From NCBI GenBank assembly GCA_949373265.1, contig CASICT010000042.1, positions 1 to 32,697 of the forward strand: a DNA stretch of 32,697 nucleotides, given 5' to 3'. The notes beneath the pieces were generated by a model. That model ran no database searches. It was not told the DNA's origin and worked only from the letters and a program-made list of their open reading frames with translations. This document shows positions 8,671-17,099 of this stretch, one piece after another. The first letter of the stretch is position 1. Each line of letters opens with the position of its first letter. This DNA comes from Candidatus Poseidoniaceae archaeon (GTDB lineage: Archaea > Thermoplasmatota > Poseidoniia > Poseidoniales > Poseidoniaceae). A program made the translations under genes and the position numbers.

Positions 8671-9108
8671 TTAAACGAAATCTACCATTCCGTGACTTAG
8701 AATGAACTCTCTTCCAAGATCATCAAATGTATCGAGTAAACTTGAACAGAAACTAATTTTCGAAACCTCGGGGTCAGCCTCTAAATCATCTTTCACTCCT
8801 TGCAAAGTGCCGGGGGCAGCTCCACAAGATAGGCAAGCGCCAGTCAAATCCAATACTAGAGACAATTGGTTTTCAATGACCTCTTTACTAGTTACCGAAA
8901 TGCCACCTCCGTGCCCATCTAAGGCTGCTCGAACGGGGCCTAGTCTGGCTAAAAGTGCAGGAACTAAATCTTCAATTCCATGTAATGAAGTTTTTCGTAA
9001 TTTTTCATCAAGTACAGGGTCTGATTTTTCTGCAATTCTGCTTTTTGCTTCGATGTCCATAGCAGCAGCAGCCTCTTGACGATACTGCTCAATTAGGTCA
9101 TCATCCAT
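8671..9108 (-). CDS. NifU C-terminal-domain iron-sulfur scaffold protein
   Basis: 145 residues. The N-terminal ~45 residues are helical and charged. From residue ~46 the sequence is a NifU-like scaffold domain: VRAALDGHGGGISV, then LDLTGACLSCGAAPGTLQGV, with the cluster-binding CxxC at Cys92 and Cys95. Proteins of the NfuA/NifU class receive assembled iron-sulfur clusters and hand them to apo-proteins. The gene is divergent from the suf operon across a ~90-base gap, which fits a shared role and perhaps shared control. A third Cys at residue 121 has no known role in the family. Archaeal examples are usually shorter, so the N-terminal extension is worth noting. Confidence 0.88.
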   Translation of the reverse strand: MDDDLIEQYRQEAAAAMDIEAKSRIAEKSDPVLDEKLRKTSLHGIEDLVPALLARLGPVRAALDGHGGGISVTSKEVIENQLSLVLDLTGACLSCGAAPGTLQGVKDDLEADPEVSKISFCSSLLDTFDDLGREFILSHGMVDFV

Positions 9109-9200
9109 AATCTCGCGTCCGGCTTAGTCTTGATGAACCCTCGCTTTGAGACCTATGACATTGTACAGTGATTGATAAAGGGGCGACTGTAGGGGTAGAC

Positions 9201-9941
9201 ATGGGAGACGAAATACTCAGTATCGATAGTCTCCACGTTAGTGTAGATGGAACTGAGATTATCAAAGGTTTATCCTTGGATATCAATCTTGGTGAAATCC
9301 ATGCTATAATGGGGCGGAATGGTTCAGGCAAATCAACCTTGGCTAACACCATAATGGGCCACCCTGCTTATGAAATAACTTCAGGTTCAATTCGTTTCAA
9401 AGGGACAGACCTCAATGAGATGGAAGTGTTTGAAAGAGCTAGAGCGGGAATGTTTCTTTCATTCCAGTATCCTGCTTCAATCCCAGGTGTACAAGTAGGA
9501 ACTTTTCTCCGCAAATCAGTAAGTTCTGTTAGAGGCGATGATGCCCCTAGTGCAAGAGAATTTAGAAAGGAATTAAAATCTCACATGGAAGCATTAGAAA
9601 TGGATAAATCATTTCTCTCACGTTACGTCAATGATGGATTCAGTGGTGGCGAGAAAAAGCGCCTTGAGATTCTTCAGATGCTTTTGTTAAATCCTTCTTT
9701 AGCCCTATTGGATGAAACAGACTCTGGACTCGATATCGATGCTCTTAGAGTCGTTGCTGATGGAATAAACAGTGTTGTTCCTCGGGCTGGTTGTTTATTG
9801 ATTACTCACTACCAGCGATTGCTGGAGCACGTTAAACCAGATTTCGTTCATGTAATGATCGATGGTCGAATTGTTAGAACCGGAAATGCAGAATTAGCCG
9901 GTGAATTAGAAGCCAAGGGATACGATTGGCTAGAAGCATAA
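9201..9941 (+). CDS. sufC: Fe-S assembly ATPase SufC
   Basis: A 246-residue ABC-type ATPase of the SufBC2D scaffold complex. Walker A is GRNGSGKST (about residues 38-46), the signature is [13 protein letters not shown], Walker B is [12 protein letters not shown] (the SufC-specific form), and the switch His is in [23 protein letters not shown] and [15 protein letters not shown] are characteristic of SufC. I chose ATG 9201 because the product then begins [13 protein letters not shown], as in the family, with an AGGGGT ribosome-binding-like sequence at 9191-9196. An in-frame start at 9168 would add 11 residues. It heads a compact operon; sufB begins 12 bases later. Confidence 0.95.
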   Translation: MGDEILSIDSLHVSVDGTEIIKGLSLDINLGEIHAIMGRNGSGKSTLANTIMGHPAYEITSGSIRFKGTDLNEMEVFERARAGMFLSFQYPASIPGVQVGTFLRKSVSSVRGDDAPSAREFRKELKSHMEALEMDKSFLSRYVNDGFSGGEKKRLEILQMLLLNPSLALLDETDSGLDIDALRVVADGINSVVPRAGCLLITHYQRLLEHVKPDFVHVMIDGRIVRTGNAELAGELEAKGYDWLEA

Positions 9942-9946
9942 GGAGG
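9941..9946 (+). promoter_or_regulatory. Strong ribosome binding site for sufB (TTG start)
   Basis: AGGAGG lies seven bases before the TTG at 9954 and touches the sufC stop codon. It decides the unusual TTG start of sufB, since no ATG or GTG lies at a better distance. Confidence 0.75.
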
Positions 9947-9953
9947 AGATTAT

Positions 9954-11363
9954 TTGTCAGGAGAAGCCGCTCGAGATGCAGTAGGAGATTATCGCTATGG
10001 ATTTCATGATCCAGAGAATTCCACAATCCGCTTTGATGAAGGACTTTCTGAACAAGTAGTCATCGATATTTCTGAACTCAAAAACGAACCTCAATGGATG
10101 ACAGATGTTCGTGTCAAAGCTTATCGCCGGTTCATCGAAATGCCAATGCCGACCTGGGGCAACTGTGACTTAATCGACCAGATTGATTTCGAAGCAGTTA
10201 CCTATTTCCTTCGCTCATCTAAAGGGACTGAAACCGATTGGGATGATGTCCCAGAGGATATCAAGAACACATTCGAGAGGCTAGGGATTCCTGAAGCCGA
10301 ACAAAAGTGGTTAGGCGGCGTAACAGCACAATACGAATCTGAGGCTGTTTATCATTCGATTAGAGAAGACCTTGAAGAGCAAGGAGTCATCTTCCTTGAC
10401 ATGGACTCTGGACTGAAACAATACCCAGAAATTGTCAAGAAATACTTCGCAACAGTTGTTCCTGCGAGCGATAACAAGTTCTCAGCACTAAATACAGCGG
10501 TATGGTCTGGTGGCTCGTTCATTTACGTACCAAAAGGCATCCACGTTGCAATGCCAGTTCAAGCATATTTCCGTATCAATGCAAAAAATATGGGGCAATT
10601 CGAACGTACTCTAATCATCGCTGATGAAGGTTCATCAATCAATTATGTCGAAGGTTGTACTGCTCCTACTTATTCTACAGACTCTCTACATTCTGCAGTC
10701 GTAGAATTAATCGCAATGAAAGGAGCAAAAATCAGGTATTCAACTATTCAAAATTGGTCTTCCAATGTTTACAACCTTGTAACAAAGCGAGGTGTTGCTC
10801 ATTCAGATGCGACAATCGAATGGGTGGATGGCAACATCGGCTCAAAGTTGACCATGAAGTACCCATCCGTTCTCCTCAAAGGAGAAGGTGCTCATGCTGA
10901 AGTAATTTCAGTGGCATATGCGGGAACCGGACAACACCAAGATACCGGTGCTAAAGTGTATCACTTAGCACCAAATACCACTTCCAATATTTTGTCTAAA
11001 TCGATTTCTAAGGATGGTGGACGTTCATCATACCGTGGAATGATACAAGTTGCTCCAAAAGCTCATGGTTGCCGTTCAAAAATAGTATGCGATGCTATCA
11101 TTTTAGATGGTGAAAGTCAATCCGACACCTATCCAACTATGGAAATCGGCAATTCTAGCGCAGATCTCGAGCATGAAGCGAGTGTTTCCAAAGTTAGTAA
11201 TGACCAGTTGTTCTACCTAATGTCTCGTGGACATAGTGAGGAAGAAGCAATGGGATTGATAGTGAATGGTTTCTTTGAACCCTTTACCCGTGAATTACCT
11301 ATGGAATATGCAGTTGAACTCAACCGCCTCCTTGAATTAGAAATGGAGGGCGCTATCGGATGA
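9954..11363 (+). CDS. sufB: Fe-S cluster assembly protein SufB
   Basis: 469 residues, close to the usual SufB length. SufB forms with SufC and SufD the scaffold on which iron-sulfur clusters are built in the cytosol. Diagnostic stretches are [16 protein letters not shown], then [42 protein letters not shown], then [20 protein letters not shown], and the C-terminal [20 protein letters not shown]. Translation starts at a TTG, supported by an AGGAGG site seven bases upstream. Its TGA overlaps the ATG of sufD. Confidence 0.96.
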   Translation: MSGEAARDAVGDYRYGFHDPENSTIRFDEGLSEQVVIDISELKNEPQWMTDVRVKAYRRFIEMPMPTWGNCDLIDQIDFEAVTYFLRSSKGTETDWDDVPEDIKNTFERLGIPEAEQKWLGGVTAQYESEAVYHSIREDLEEQGVIFLDMDSGLKQYPEIVKKYFATVVPASDNKFSALNTAVWSGGSFIYVPKGIHVAMPVQAYFRINAKNMGQFERTLIIADEGSSINYVEGCTAPTYSTDSLHSAVVELIAMKGAKIRYSTIQNWSSNVYNLVTKRGVAHSDATIEWVDGNIGSKLTMKYPSVLLKGEGAHAEVISVAYAGTGQHQDTGAKVYHLAPNTTSNILSKSISKDGGRSSYRGMIQVAPKAHGCRSKIVCDAIILDGESQSDTYPTMEIGNSSADLEHEASVSKVSNDQLFYLMSRGHSEEEAMGLIVNGFFEPFTRELPMEYAVELNRLLELEMEGAIG

Positions 11364-12244
11364 TGCAATATCCGAAAATCGCCATTCCACTACGTTCAGT
11401 ACATCTTTGGCGCTATACCCCATGGAAACGTATTCATCCAACAAAGGTTGAAGAAATGCCATCTGCTGATGTCATAAAATTTTCAGCAGGTAATGATTCC
11501 GGGGTAGAGGATAGCGATGAGATTGCTCGCTCGTTCATTCACTCAATTTCTAAGGTTTGCAAATCAATCACATTAAAAGACGAGCAACTAGAACTAGATT
11601 TACGATGTTCTGGACACATTTGTGCAGGTGAACTCTTACTAAAATCATCAGGAGATTCAAGTCTAATAATTCGAATCTCTGGTGATGCTGGTTGGACTGG
11701 GATTAGAGTTTTGGGCGAAGTGACTGGCAATCTTTCGGTTGCTGTAATAAATGATTTATCTGGTGATGGTCACCTGCTTCGTTGTGAAGATTGGTCAGTT
11801 GGAAGAGATTCAACTCTAGAGTTTGCAACACTTTCCACTGGTGGTTTCCTCAACAAGTCAGATATCCGTGTCATCTTAACTCATACAGGGGCAAATGTCC
11901 GCGGTGGGGTTGCATCAAATGGTTATGGAAGCCGACATGATGATCATCATTTCGAGATTGAGCATTTGGTAGGTCATACTACCTCTTCACTCGTGATGCA
12001 TGCGTCTTGTGATGGCGCATCTCATTCAGTAGGAACCGGACTCTTATCCATATGTGAAGGTGCCAATGGCAGTGATGCAGGGCAAGTGTTTCGAAATTTA
12101 TTACTTTCAGAAAAAGCACGAGCCGAGGCTATTCCTGAACTTGAAGTATTAGCCGACGATGTCAAAGCGGCACACGGTGCTGCAAGCGCTCCTGTCGATA
12201 TTAATCAAATACATTATCTAGCATCAAGAGGCCTAAGTTTATAG
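11360..12244 (+). CDS. sufD: SufD-like Fe-S assembly scaffold subunit
   Basis: 294 residues, distinctly shorter than bacterial SufD (over 400), mostly because the N-terminal helical domain is reduced. The beta-helix core shows [11 protein letters not shown] and [11 protein letters not shown], then [17 protein letters not shown]. The C-terminal end has [16 protein letters not shown] followed by [10 protein letters not shown], the conserved SufB/SufD tail, including the His corresponding to the cluster-assembly His of SufD. ATG 11360 overlaps the sufB stop (ATGA). It partners SufB and SufC. SufB-type paralogues share the fold, but the operon order C-B-D makes SufD the natural call. Confidence 0.9.
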   Translation: MMQYPKIAIPLRSVHLWRYTPWKRIHPTKVEEMPSADVIKFSAGNDSGVEDSDEIARSFIHSISKVCKSITLKDEQLELDLRCSGHICAGELLLKSSGDSSLIIRISGDAGWTGIRVLGEVTGNLSVAVINDLSGDGHLLRCEDWSVGRDSTLEFATLSTGGFLNKSDIRVILTHTGANVRGGVASNGYGSRHDDHHFEIEHLVGHTTSSLVMHASCDGASHSVGTGLLSICEGANGSDAGQVFRNLLLSEKARAEAIPELEVLADDVKAAHGAASAPVDINQIHYLASRGLSL

Positions 12245-12278
12245 TGAGGCAACTTCACTGATTGTTGAGGGATTCCTA

Positions 12279-12371
12279 ATGGATGCATTCAGAGATGTCA
12301 AAAATAAAGAGGTTTTAACAACTCTTAGAACTAGATTACTGGTACATCTTGAATGTCTGATAAATGGGTGA
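12279..12371 (+). CDS. Candidate 30-residue micro-ORF between sufD and sufS
   Basis: ATG 12279 is preceded six bases upstream by GAGGGA (12267-12272), a good ribosome binding site. The peptide begins MDAFRDVKNKEVLTTL and ends LVHLECLING, and could form one amphipathic helix. Its TGA ends five bases before the favoured sufS ATG (12376), an arrangement suited to translational coupling or a leader peptide. It fills most of the only real gap (12245-12363) in an operon whose other genes almost touch. No homologue is recognised. Alternatives are a remnant of a former gene or chance. Confidence 0.35.
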   Translation: MDAFRDVKNKEVLTTLRTRLLVHLECLING

Positions 12372-12375
12372 TTCG

Positions 12376-13560
12376 ATGAAGCAGGATTTTCCCATTTTGT
12401 CACGCAAAGTGAATGGCAAAACACTAGTCTATCTCGATAATGCGGCTACTACACAAAAACCGAAATGTGTAATTGACGCAATGTCAGAATTTTATTCCTT
12501 GTCGAATGCTAATGTCCATCGTGCAGTCCACACCTTAGCAGGTGAGGCGACCGAAGGTTACGAGGAATGTAGAGTCCTGCTAAAACAACGATACAATGCT
12601 AGTCGTGTAGTAATCACAAGTGGTACAACTGAAGCGATCAATCTAGTTGCTCGTTCCTGGGGTGAATTTAATTTACATTCAGGTGATGTAGTTGTTCTAA
12701 CTGAAATGGAACACCACAGCGATATTGTTCCTTGGCAAATGTTAGCGGAACGTAAAGCAATCGAGTTACGTTATGTTCCTGTATTTGAGGGGAAATTGGA
12801 TATGGATGCATTTAATGTTGCATTAGATGGTGCAAAATTGGTCTGTGTCGTTCACACATCAAATGTTCTCGGAATCAGAAACCCGATAGAAGAAATAGTT
12901 TCATCTTCCAAAAAAGTAGGAGCTAAAGTTCTACTCGATGCAGCACAGGCTGTTCCTCATGAGATGATAGATTTCACCGAATTGGGGGCCGACTTCATGG
13001 CCTTCAGTGCCCACAAAATGTGTGGTCCAACCGGTATCGGTGCTTTGTTGATTAGTGAAGAGGCATTTACTGATATGAAACCATTTATGGGTGGCGGTGA
13101 TATGATAGAAACAGTAACTCTTGAGGGTTCAACCTACCAATCAGATGAGCACAAATTCGAGGCAGGTACTCCTCGAATCGCTGAAGGAGTTGGTTGGGCT
13201 GCTGCACTTGAATGGATTTCAAATATAGATTTGGAAAGTCATCACAAGAGATTACTTTCTATTGCATCGGGTGTTAAAGATGAATTGATTGAGAAAGGCA
13301 TGACTGTATATTCATCACTCGGTCCTAGGGACGCTGCTGTTATTTCATTCACACATCCTACAATACACCCTGAAGACTTTGCAAGACTACTCGATGCACA
13401 AGGTATTGCTGTTAGAACCGGACACCATTGCGCTCAACCATTGATGGAAAGACTGGGTGTTAGTGGTACGATTAGAGCGTCATTCTATCTGTACAATGAT
13501 GCTTCTGACGCTGAATTGTTCCTTTCTGGAATAGACAGGGTTTTGGAGGCGATGTCGTGA
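12376..13560 (+). CDS. sufS: Cysteine desulfurase SufS
   Basis: 394 residues, class V PLP enzyme that takes sulfur from cysteine and passes it as persulfide to SufE/SufBCD. The N-terminus VYLDNAATTQKPKCVIDAM is diagnostic. The PLP lysine lies in FSAHKMCGPTG, substrate-binding His residues are in EMEHHSDIVPWQ, and the catalytic Cys is in VRTGHHCAQPLM. The product from ATG 12376 begins MKQDFPILSRKV, which fits the family; an in-frame ATG at 12364 would add four residues and overlap the micro-ORF. Its TGA overlaps the GTG of sufE. The group II (SufS) loop plus adjacent sufE supports SufS rather than IscS/NifS. Confidence 0.95.
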   Translation: MKQDFPILSRKVNGKTLVYLDNAATTQKPKCVIDAMSEFYSLSNANVHRAVHTLAGEATEGYEECRVLLKQRYNASRVVITSGTTEAINLVARSWGEFNLHSGDVVVLTEMEHHSDIVPWQMLAERKAIELRYVPVFEGKLDMDAFNVALDGAKLVCVVHTSNVLGIRNPIEEIVSSSKKVGAKVLLDAAQAVPHEMIDFTELGADFMAFSAHKMCGPTGIGALLISEEAFTDMKPFMGGGDMIETVTLEGSTYQSDEHKFEAGTPRIAEGVGWAAALEWISNIDLESHHKRLLSIASGVKDELIEKGMTVYSSLGPRDAAVISFTHPTIHPEDFARLLDAQGIAVRTGHHCAQPLMERLGVSGTIRASFYLYNDASDAELFLSGIDRVLEAMS

Positions 13561-13970
13561 CTTGGCCGGCCTCAATCCAAGAGATAATCGATGAGTTTCA
13601 AGATATTGAAGAGCAGTTTGAGCGTCTTGAAGTCCTTATGGATTTTTCAGATGAGGTAGAAGAATTATCTGTCGAAGAATGGAATGAAATAAACCTTGTA
13701 AGAGGTTGTCAATCAATTGCGCATATCCAAGTTGAAATTGCGGATGGAACTGTTTGGATGAGAGCCGCTGCAGATGCGAAAATAGTGCAAGGGCTGCAGG
13801 GCATACTTTCTATTGCAGTAAATGGCTCTACTCCCGACCAAGTACTTTCTCTAACGCCAAAGTTCGCTGAAGAAGCAGGTATTCTAAACAGCCTAACACC
13901 TTCTCGTTCTAATGGGTTTAGGACCATGTTTGATATGGTTCAAAATGAAGTAAGGGGGTTTATTGAATGA
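13557..13970 (+). CDS. sufE: SufE sulfur-acceptor protein
   Basis: 137 residues starting at GTG 13557, which overlaps the sufS stop. SufE accepts persulfide sulfur from SufS and stimulates it. The conserved sulfur-carrying Cys is Cys51 in NLVRGCQSIAHI, matching the VxGCQSxxW region of bacterial SufE, with Ala-His in place of Val-Trp. The ADAKIVQGLQGIL stretch is also characteristic. SufE is mainly bacterial, so this gene, with sufS, points to transfer of a bacterial suf operon into the lineage. It ends overlapping the next ATG. Confidence 0.92.
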   Translation: MTWPASIQEIIDEFQDIEEQFERLEVLMDFSDEVEELSVEEWNEINLVRGCQSIAHIQVEIADGTVWMRAAADAKIVQGLQGILSIAVNGSTPDQVLSLTPKFAEEAGILNSLTPSRSNGFRTMFDMVQNEVRGFIE

Positions 13971-14278
13971 GTACAAAAGAAGAAGTAATGCAAGCACTAG
14001 ATGAAGTTGAAGACCCTGAACTAAAGCTTTCAATTGTTGAATTGGGCCTTGTTTATGATGTTAGGTTTGAATTGAAAGAAGGTTTGCAGCATGCTGAAAT
14101 CGATATGACTCTGACCAGCCCTGGCTGCCCTGCTGCTGCTGAAATTATGGCTGCAACGCATAGAGCAGCATTAAATGCAGTTGAAAGTGTTCACATCAAT
14201 TTGGTTTGGTCTCCTCGCTGGGATCCGAAAGTCCATGCTAATGAAGATGCTAGAATGGACATGGGTATTTGGGATTAA
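13967..14278 (+). CDS. sufT: SufT/MIP18-family Fe-S assembly protein (DUF59)
   Basis: 103 residues; ATG overlaps the sufE stop (ATGA). It is a single MIP18/PaaD-like domain: EVEDPELKLSIVELGLVYDV, then TLTSPGCPAAAEI, with the conserved Cys in the SPGCP loop. Family members help mature or deliver iron-sulfur clusters. The C-terminal WSPRWDPKVHANEDARMDMG matches the W.P.W....S..AR..LG pattern of the family. As the last gene of the suf operon it fits SufT. The exact partner proteins cannot be told from sequence. Confidence 0.9.
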   Translation: MSTKEEVMQALDEVEDPELKLSIVELGLVYDVRFELKEGLQHAEIDMTLTSPGCPAAAEIMAATHRAALNAVESVHINLVWSPRWDPKVHANEDARMDMGIWD

Positions 14279-14327
14279 TCACAAATACACTTCTTTTCTG
14301 TGAATACAATTTCGTGGTACTAATCGC

Positions 14328-14497
14328 TTATTTCTGATATTGGCTAGAAGTTGCTTTCCTGAACCAGGTGGTGCACGACATGTGTCTGGTTGCATCTGCT
14401 TCTAATTGAGGAATAATCACTTTATTTGCGGCATCTTGCGATGGACGTAATTTGCTGTAAAGTGAATGTTGTCAAAATCAGGAAGTGGTTCAGGCAT
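14328..14497 (-). pseudogene. Frame-broken small ORF (about 56 residues) downstream of the DRG GTPase
   Basis: ATG 14497 has an excellent AAGGAG ribosome binding site ending five bases upstream. The frame beginning MPEPLPDFDN closes after 26 codons. The frame one base back is open from just after the PDFD codons and continues with protein-like sequence (SKLRPSQDAANKVIIPQLEA, then CTTWFRK) to TAA at 14328. Joined by a -1 shift this gives about 56 residues, rich in charged positions. I recognise no family. It may be a decaying gene, an indel in the assembly, or two accidental frames. It is the only content seen in the 294-base convergent gap 14279-14572, where no tRNA-like fold was found. Confidence 0.3.
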
Positions 14498-14572
14498 GAT
14501 TACTCCTTTACAATCTGGTGTGCACCGAATCTCTGCCAGCAGGGTACATAACCTCGCTTTCGATTTGGAATC

Positions 14573-15688
14573 TTAACGCTTGACAATGATAGAAAGAATA
14601 TCTCCATCTTTCAGCAGATGGTTTAGACCGACCCTTTGCCAATCGAATTTAGCAGAGGGTCCCTTAACTCGTGCGAATCTAAATTTCCTGACGAAGTCTC
14701 TGTGAAGATTGTTACATACATTCCTAACAGTGGAATCATCCTTGACAATTAGTGGATCAATCATGTCTGCTTCTTGGCCTTGTGGTTTGAGATAAATACT
14801 CATGAATCCTAAGTTGTCATAGATGAAGTCCTTCAAATCCTCTAATCCAGTACCCTTGAATGCTGAAATCCTCATAATTGGCCAATCCTGTGGTAGCGCT
14901 TTTTCGGCCGAAATGAGTTCTTCTTCAGATGCGATATCAATTTTATTTACAGCGACAACAGATTTCGAATAAACACGACTACCTGCTAAAGTGTCAACTA
15001 ACATTTCAGGAGTGGTGTCTCTTCTTAGGGTTACAATCGCAGATGTGTATCCGAACGACCGAATAATCTCTCCCATTTCATCAGCAGTTAGGTGTGTTTG
15101 TTCTACTGTAGTTCGAACATCAATTCCACCTTTATCGACACGTTTGACGAATACAGGCGGTTTAGTTTGATTGAGCCTTATCCCTGCATTTTCTAATTCC
15201 CTATGTAATACTTTGAAATGGGCATCTTGGAATGGGTCCACAACGTAGAGTACCATGTCACATGAGCGTATAACCCCTAGAATCTCTTTACCACGTCCTT
15301 TTCCTTCTGCTGCACCTTTGATTAGACCGGGTAAATCCAGAATCTGTATCTTGGCACCGCGATGTTCCATTAATCCAGGAATACAAGTCAAAGTTGTGAA
15401 TGCGAAATTACCTTCTTCTGATTTAGCATCAGTAACTTGGTTAATCAAAGTTGATTTACCTACTGATGGAAAACCGACTAAAGCTACAGATGCATCACCC
15501 GATTTCTTCACTTCGAAACCTTTAGCCGGACCAGCAGCTTTAGCAGATGCTGCAACTTTCTCTTCTTTCAACTTTAATTGAGCAATTTTGGCCTTCAATT
15601 TACCGATGTGGGCATTAGTTGCTTTGTTCTTCTGAGTCTTATTGATTTCTTCATAGAGGGCCTGAATTTGCTCTTTGATAGTAGCCAT
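14573..15688 (-). CDS. DRG-family (developmentally regulated GTP-binding) TRAFAC GTPase with TGS domain
   Basis: 371 residues from ATG 15688, which has a GGAGGG site seven bases upstream; a longer in-frame reading to 15922 looks non-coding. A charged helical N-terminus (about 1-50) is followed by the GTPase domain: G1 GFPSVGKST (72-80), the switch region NFAFTTLTCIPG, G3 DLPGLIKGAAEGKGRG and G4 NKID. The DRG-specific helical insertion lies between G3 and G4. The last ~80 residues are a TGS domain ending HLLKDGDILSIIVKR. DRG proteins are conserved in archaea and eukaryotes and associate with ribosomes and translation. It is divergent from the unknown gene at 15899, across 210 bases with no clear promoter motif. 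Confidence 0.94.
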   Translation of the reverse strand: MATIKEQIQALYEEINKTQKNKATNAHIGKLKAKIAQLKLKEEKVAASAKAAGPAKGFEVKKSGDASVALVGFPSVGKSTLINQVTDAKSEEGNFAFTTLTCIPGLMEHRGAKIQILDLPGLIKGAAEGKGRGKEILGVIRSCDMVLYVVDPFQDAHFKVLHRELENAGIRLNQTKPPVFVKRVDKGGIDVRTTVEQTHLTADEMGEIIRSFGYTSAIVTLRRDTTPEMLVDTLAGSRVYSKSVVAVNKIDIASEEELISAEKALPQDWPIMRISAFKGTGLEDLKDFIYDNLGFMSIYLKPQGQEADMIDPLIVKDDSTVRNVCNNLHRDFVRKFRFARVKGPSAKFDWQRVGLNHLLKDGDILSIIVKR

Positions 15689-15898
15689 ATCCAACCCTCC
15701 GGTTTGTGCCGGGCCGATGGGCAGTTTTGAATGCTGGCACACAATGAGATTGGACATGAAGAATGCAGAACTTGCGATTGAGTACTTTTTGGAATGAGAC
15801 ACTTGACGGTTCTGAATCATTTGATGTGTTAAAAGTGCATATGAATCGTACATACCAACTCCGATGGAATGATGTGTGACTTCATACACGCCCCGTAT

Positions 15899-16558
15899 AT
15901 GGGAATTGATATGCGCCTCCATCTGGTTGATGGTGCGGCGTTATTGAATCTACTAAAAATGGACTGGAGTGAACTGATTTCAAGCATTAATAATCTTTCA
16001 TTGCGTAAATCACGGCCTAAGAAGGACAAGATGCTGAATCGAGATTTTGATATCGATTGTGAAGCCGAATTCTTGGATATCGCTGAGGACTTTGCGGGCA
16101 CAGGTTCAGTTCGTGAAGTATTAGCGGCCAATTTTGCTCATGATGCATTACTAAAACTGGTTGAATGGGCTAGTGTTGGATATTGGGAGGCTTGGGAGGG
16201 TCGTTGTATCCTATACTTGGAAAATGCAATCGGAAGCGAATTACCAAATGTCGAAGATATGTATTCTGCTGAGATTTGGGATGAAGTTAGGGCTGCTTTA
16301 TCTTCGATGAGTGAATCAGAATATTCGGAGAAAGTTTGTGCAGATTGGATGGAAAGAAGAAAGGAGTTAGGAGAAACTCTTGATGAAAAAAAAGATCCTC
16401 GTATTATTCCTACCTTTGAAGCCCATGACCGGAATTCTCGACTTCTCCATTATGCTGTAAATCAAACGCAGTTTGTTCAATTATTGGGCCGTGACCATCT
16501 GGAATCCAGACTTTGGGGACACGGCGATTGGAAACTTTCACACATTTTGGATTCGTGA
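15899..16558 (+). CDS. Unknown helical protein upstream of grpE
   Basis: About 219 residues from ATG 15899. ATG 15911, preceded by GGGA at a good distance, and ATG 15869 are alternatives. The sequence looks mainly alpha-helical and acidic, with no signal peptide, membrane segment or catalytic motif I recognise. Visible features are MRLHLVDGAALLNLL near the start, an aromatic helix WASVGYWEAWEGRCILYLE in the middle, and WGHGDWKLSHILD at the end. It lies 31 bases before grpE in the same direction and is divergent from the DRG GTPase, so a link to protein folding or ribosome function is possible but only by neighbourhood. Probably a lineage-specific gene. Confidence 0.75.
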   Translation: MGIDMRLHLVDGAALLNLLKMDWSELISSINNLSLRKSRPKKDKMLNRDFDIDCEAEFLDIAEDFAGTGSVREVLAANFAHDALLKLVEWASVGYWEAWEGRCILYLENAIGSELPNVEDMYSAEIWDEVRAALSSMSESEYSEKVCADWMERRKELGETLDEKKDPRIIPTFEAHDRNSRLLHYAVNQTQFVQLLGRDHLESRLWGHGDWKLSHILDS

Positions 16559-16589
16559 GATTCAAAAATGAGTTATTGGTGGCATGTTC

Positions 16590-17096
16590 ATGGACGAGGA
16601 AGATTTAGTCACTGAAGAGACGGAAACTGATGAGTCTTTAGTCGAAGAAATCGAGGAAGAAATCGATCCATTGACTGAAGCTTTGTCAAGAGCAGAGTCT
16701 GCTGAGAAAGAGATATCTTATCGTGACGCTGAAATTCAAAACGTTCGTAAGAAATTGATGTCAGAAAAAGCGGTTACAATACAATATGGCGGCATGGGAA
16801 TGGCTCGGAAGATGATTAATATTCTAGCTGACATCGATCGTGCATTATCTGTAAATGAGGATGAAGGACTCAAACTCATCCGCTCAAAGATGTGGTCGGA
16901 GTTATCGGGTGATGGCGTTTCTCGTATCGATACAAAAGATGGGAAGTTTGACCCTAAGAAAATGGAAGCAATTACCACGCTACCTCCTTCAGACCAATTC
17001 CCTCCAAACTCAATAGTTGATGAGTTAGAGGCTGGCTATCTGTACAAAGAGCGAGTATTGATTCCAGCACGTGTAGTGGTTGCTTCAGACCAATAA
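16590..17096 (+). CDS. grpE: GrpE nucleotide exchange factor
   Basis: 168 residues. GrpE releases ADP from DnaK (Hsp70). An acidic Glu-rich N-terminus (residues ~1-40) leads into the coiled-coil helix (YRDAEIQNVRKKLMSEK) and the DIDRAL motif. The C-terminal beta domain follows: KFDPKKMEAITTLP, then IVDELEAGYLYKERVLIPAR, then VVVA. I prefer ATG 16590, since a GGTGG site lies seven bases upstream; ATG 16584 would be too close to it. In archaea the DnaK system is regarded as acquired from bacteria, in keeping with this gene. dnaK and dnaJ are not in the window. It converges with the radical SAM gene, with three bases between them. Confidence 0.9.
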   Translation: MDEEDLVTEETETDESLVEEIEEEIDPLTEALSRAESAEKEISYRDAEIQNVRKKLMSEKAVTIQYGGMGMARKMINILADIDRALSVNEDEGLKLIRSKMWSELSGDGVSRIDTKDGKFDPKKMEAITTLPPSDQFPPNSIVDELEAGYLYKERVLIPARVVVASDQ

Positions 17097-17099
17097 TCA

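Noticed and set aside
14279..14572. Possible tRNA or small RNA in the gap after sufT
   Set aside because: Segments such as CCTGGTTCAGG on the minus strand recall a T-arm, but no acceptor, D-arm or anticodon pairing could be built.
15689..15922. N-terminal extension of the DRG GTPase reading frame to ATG 15922
   Set aside because: The extension has no family match, and ATG 15688 has a good GGAGGG ribosome binding site and gives the normal DRG length.
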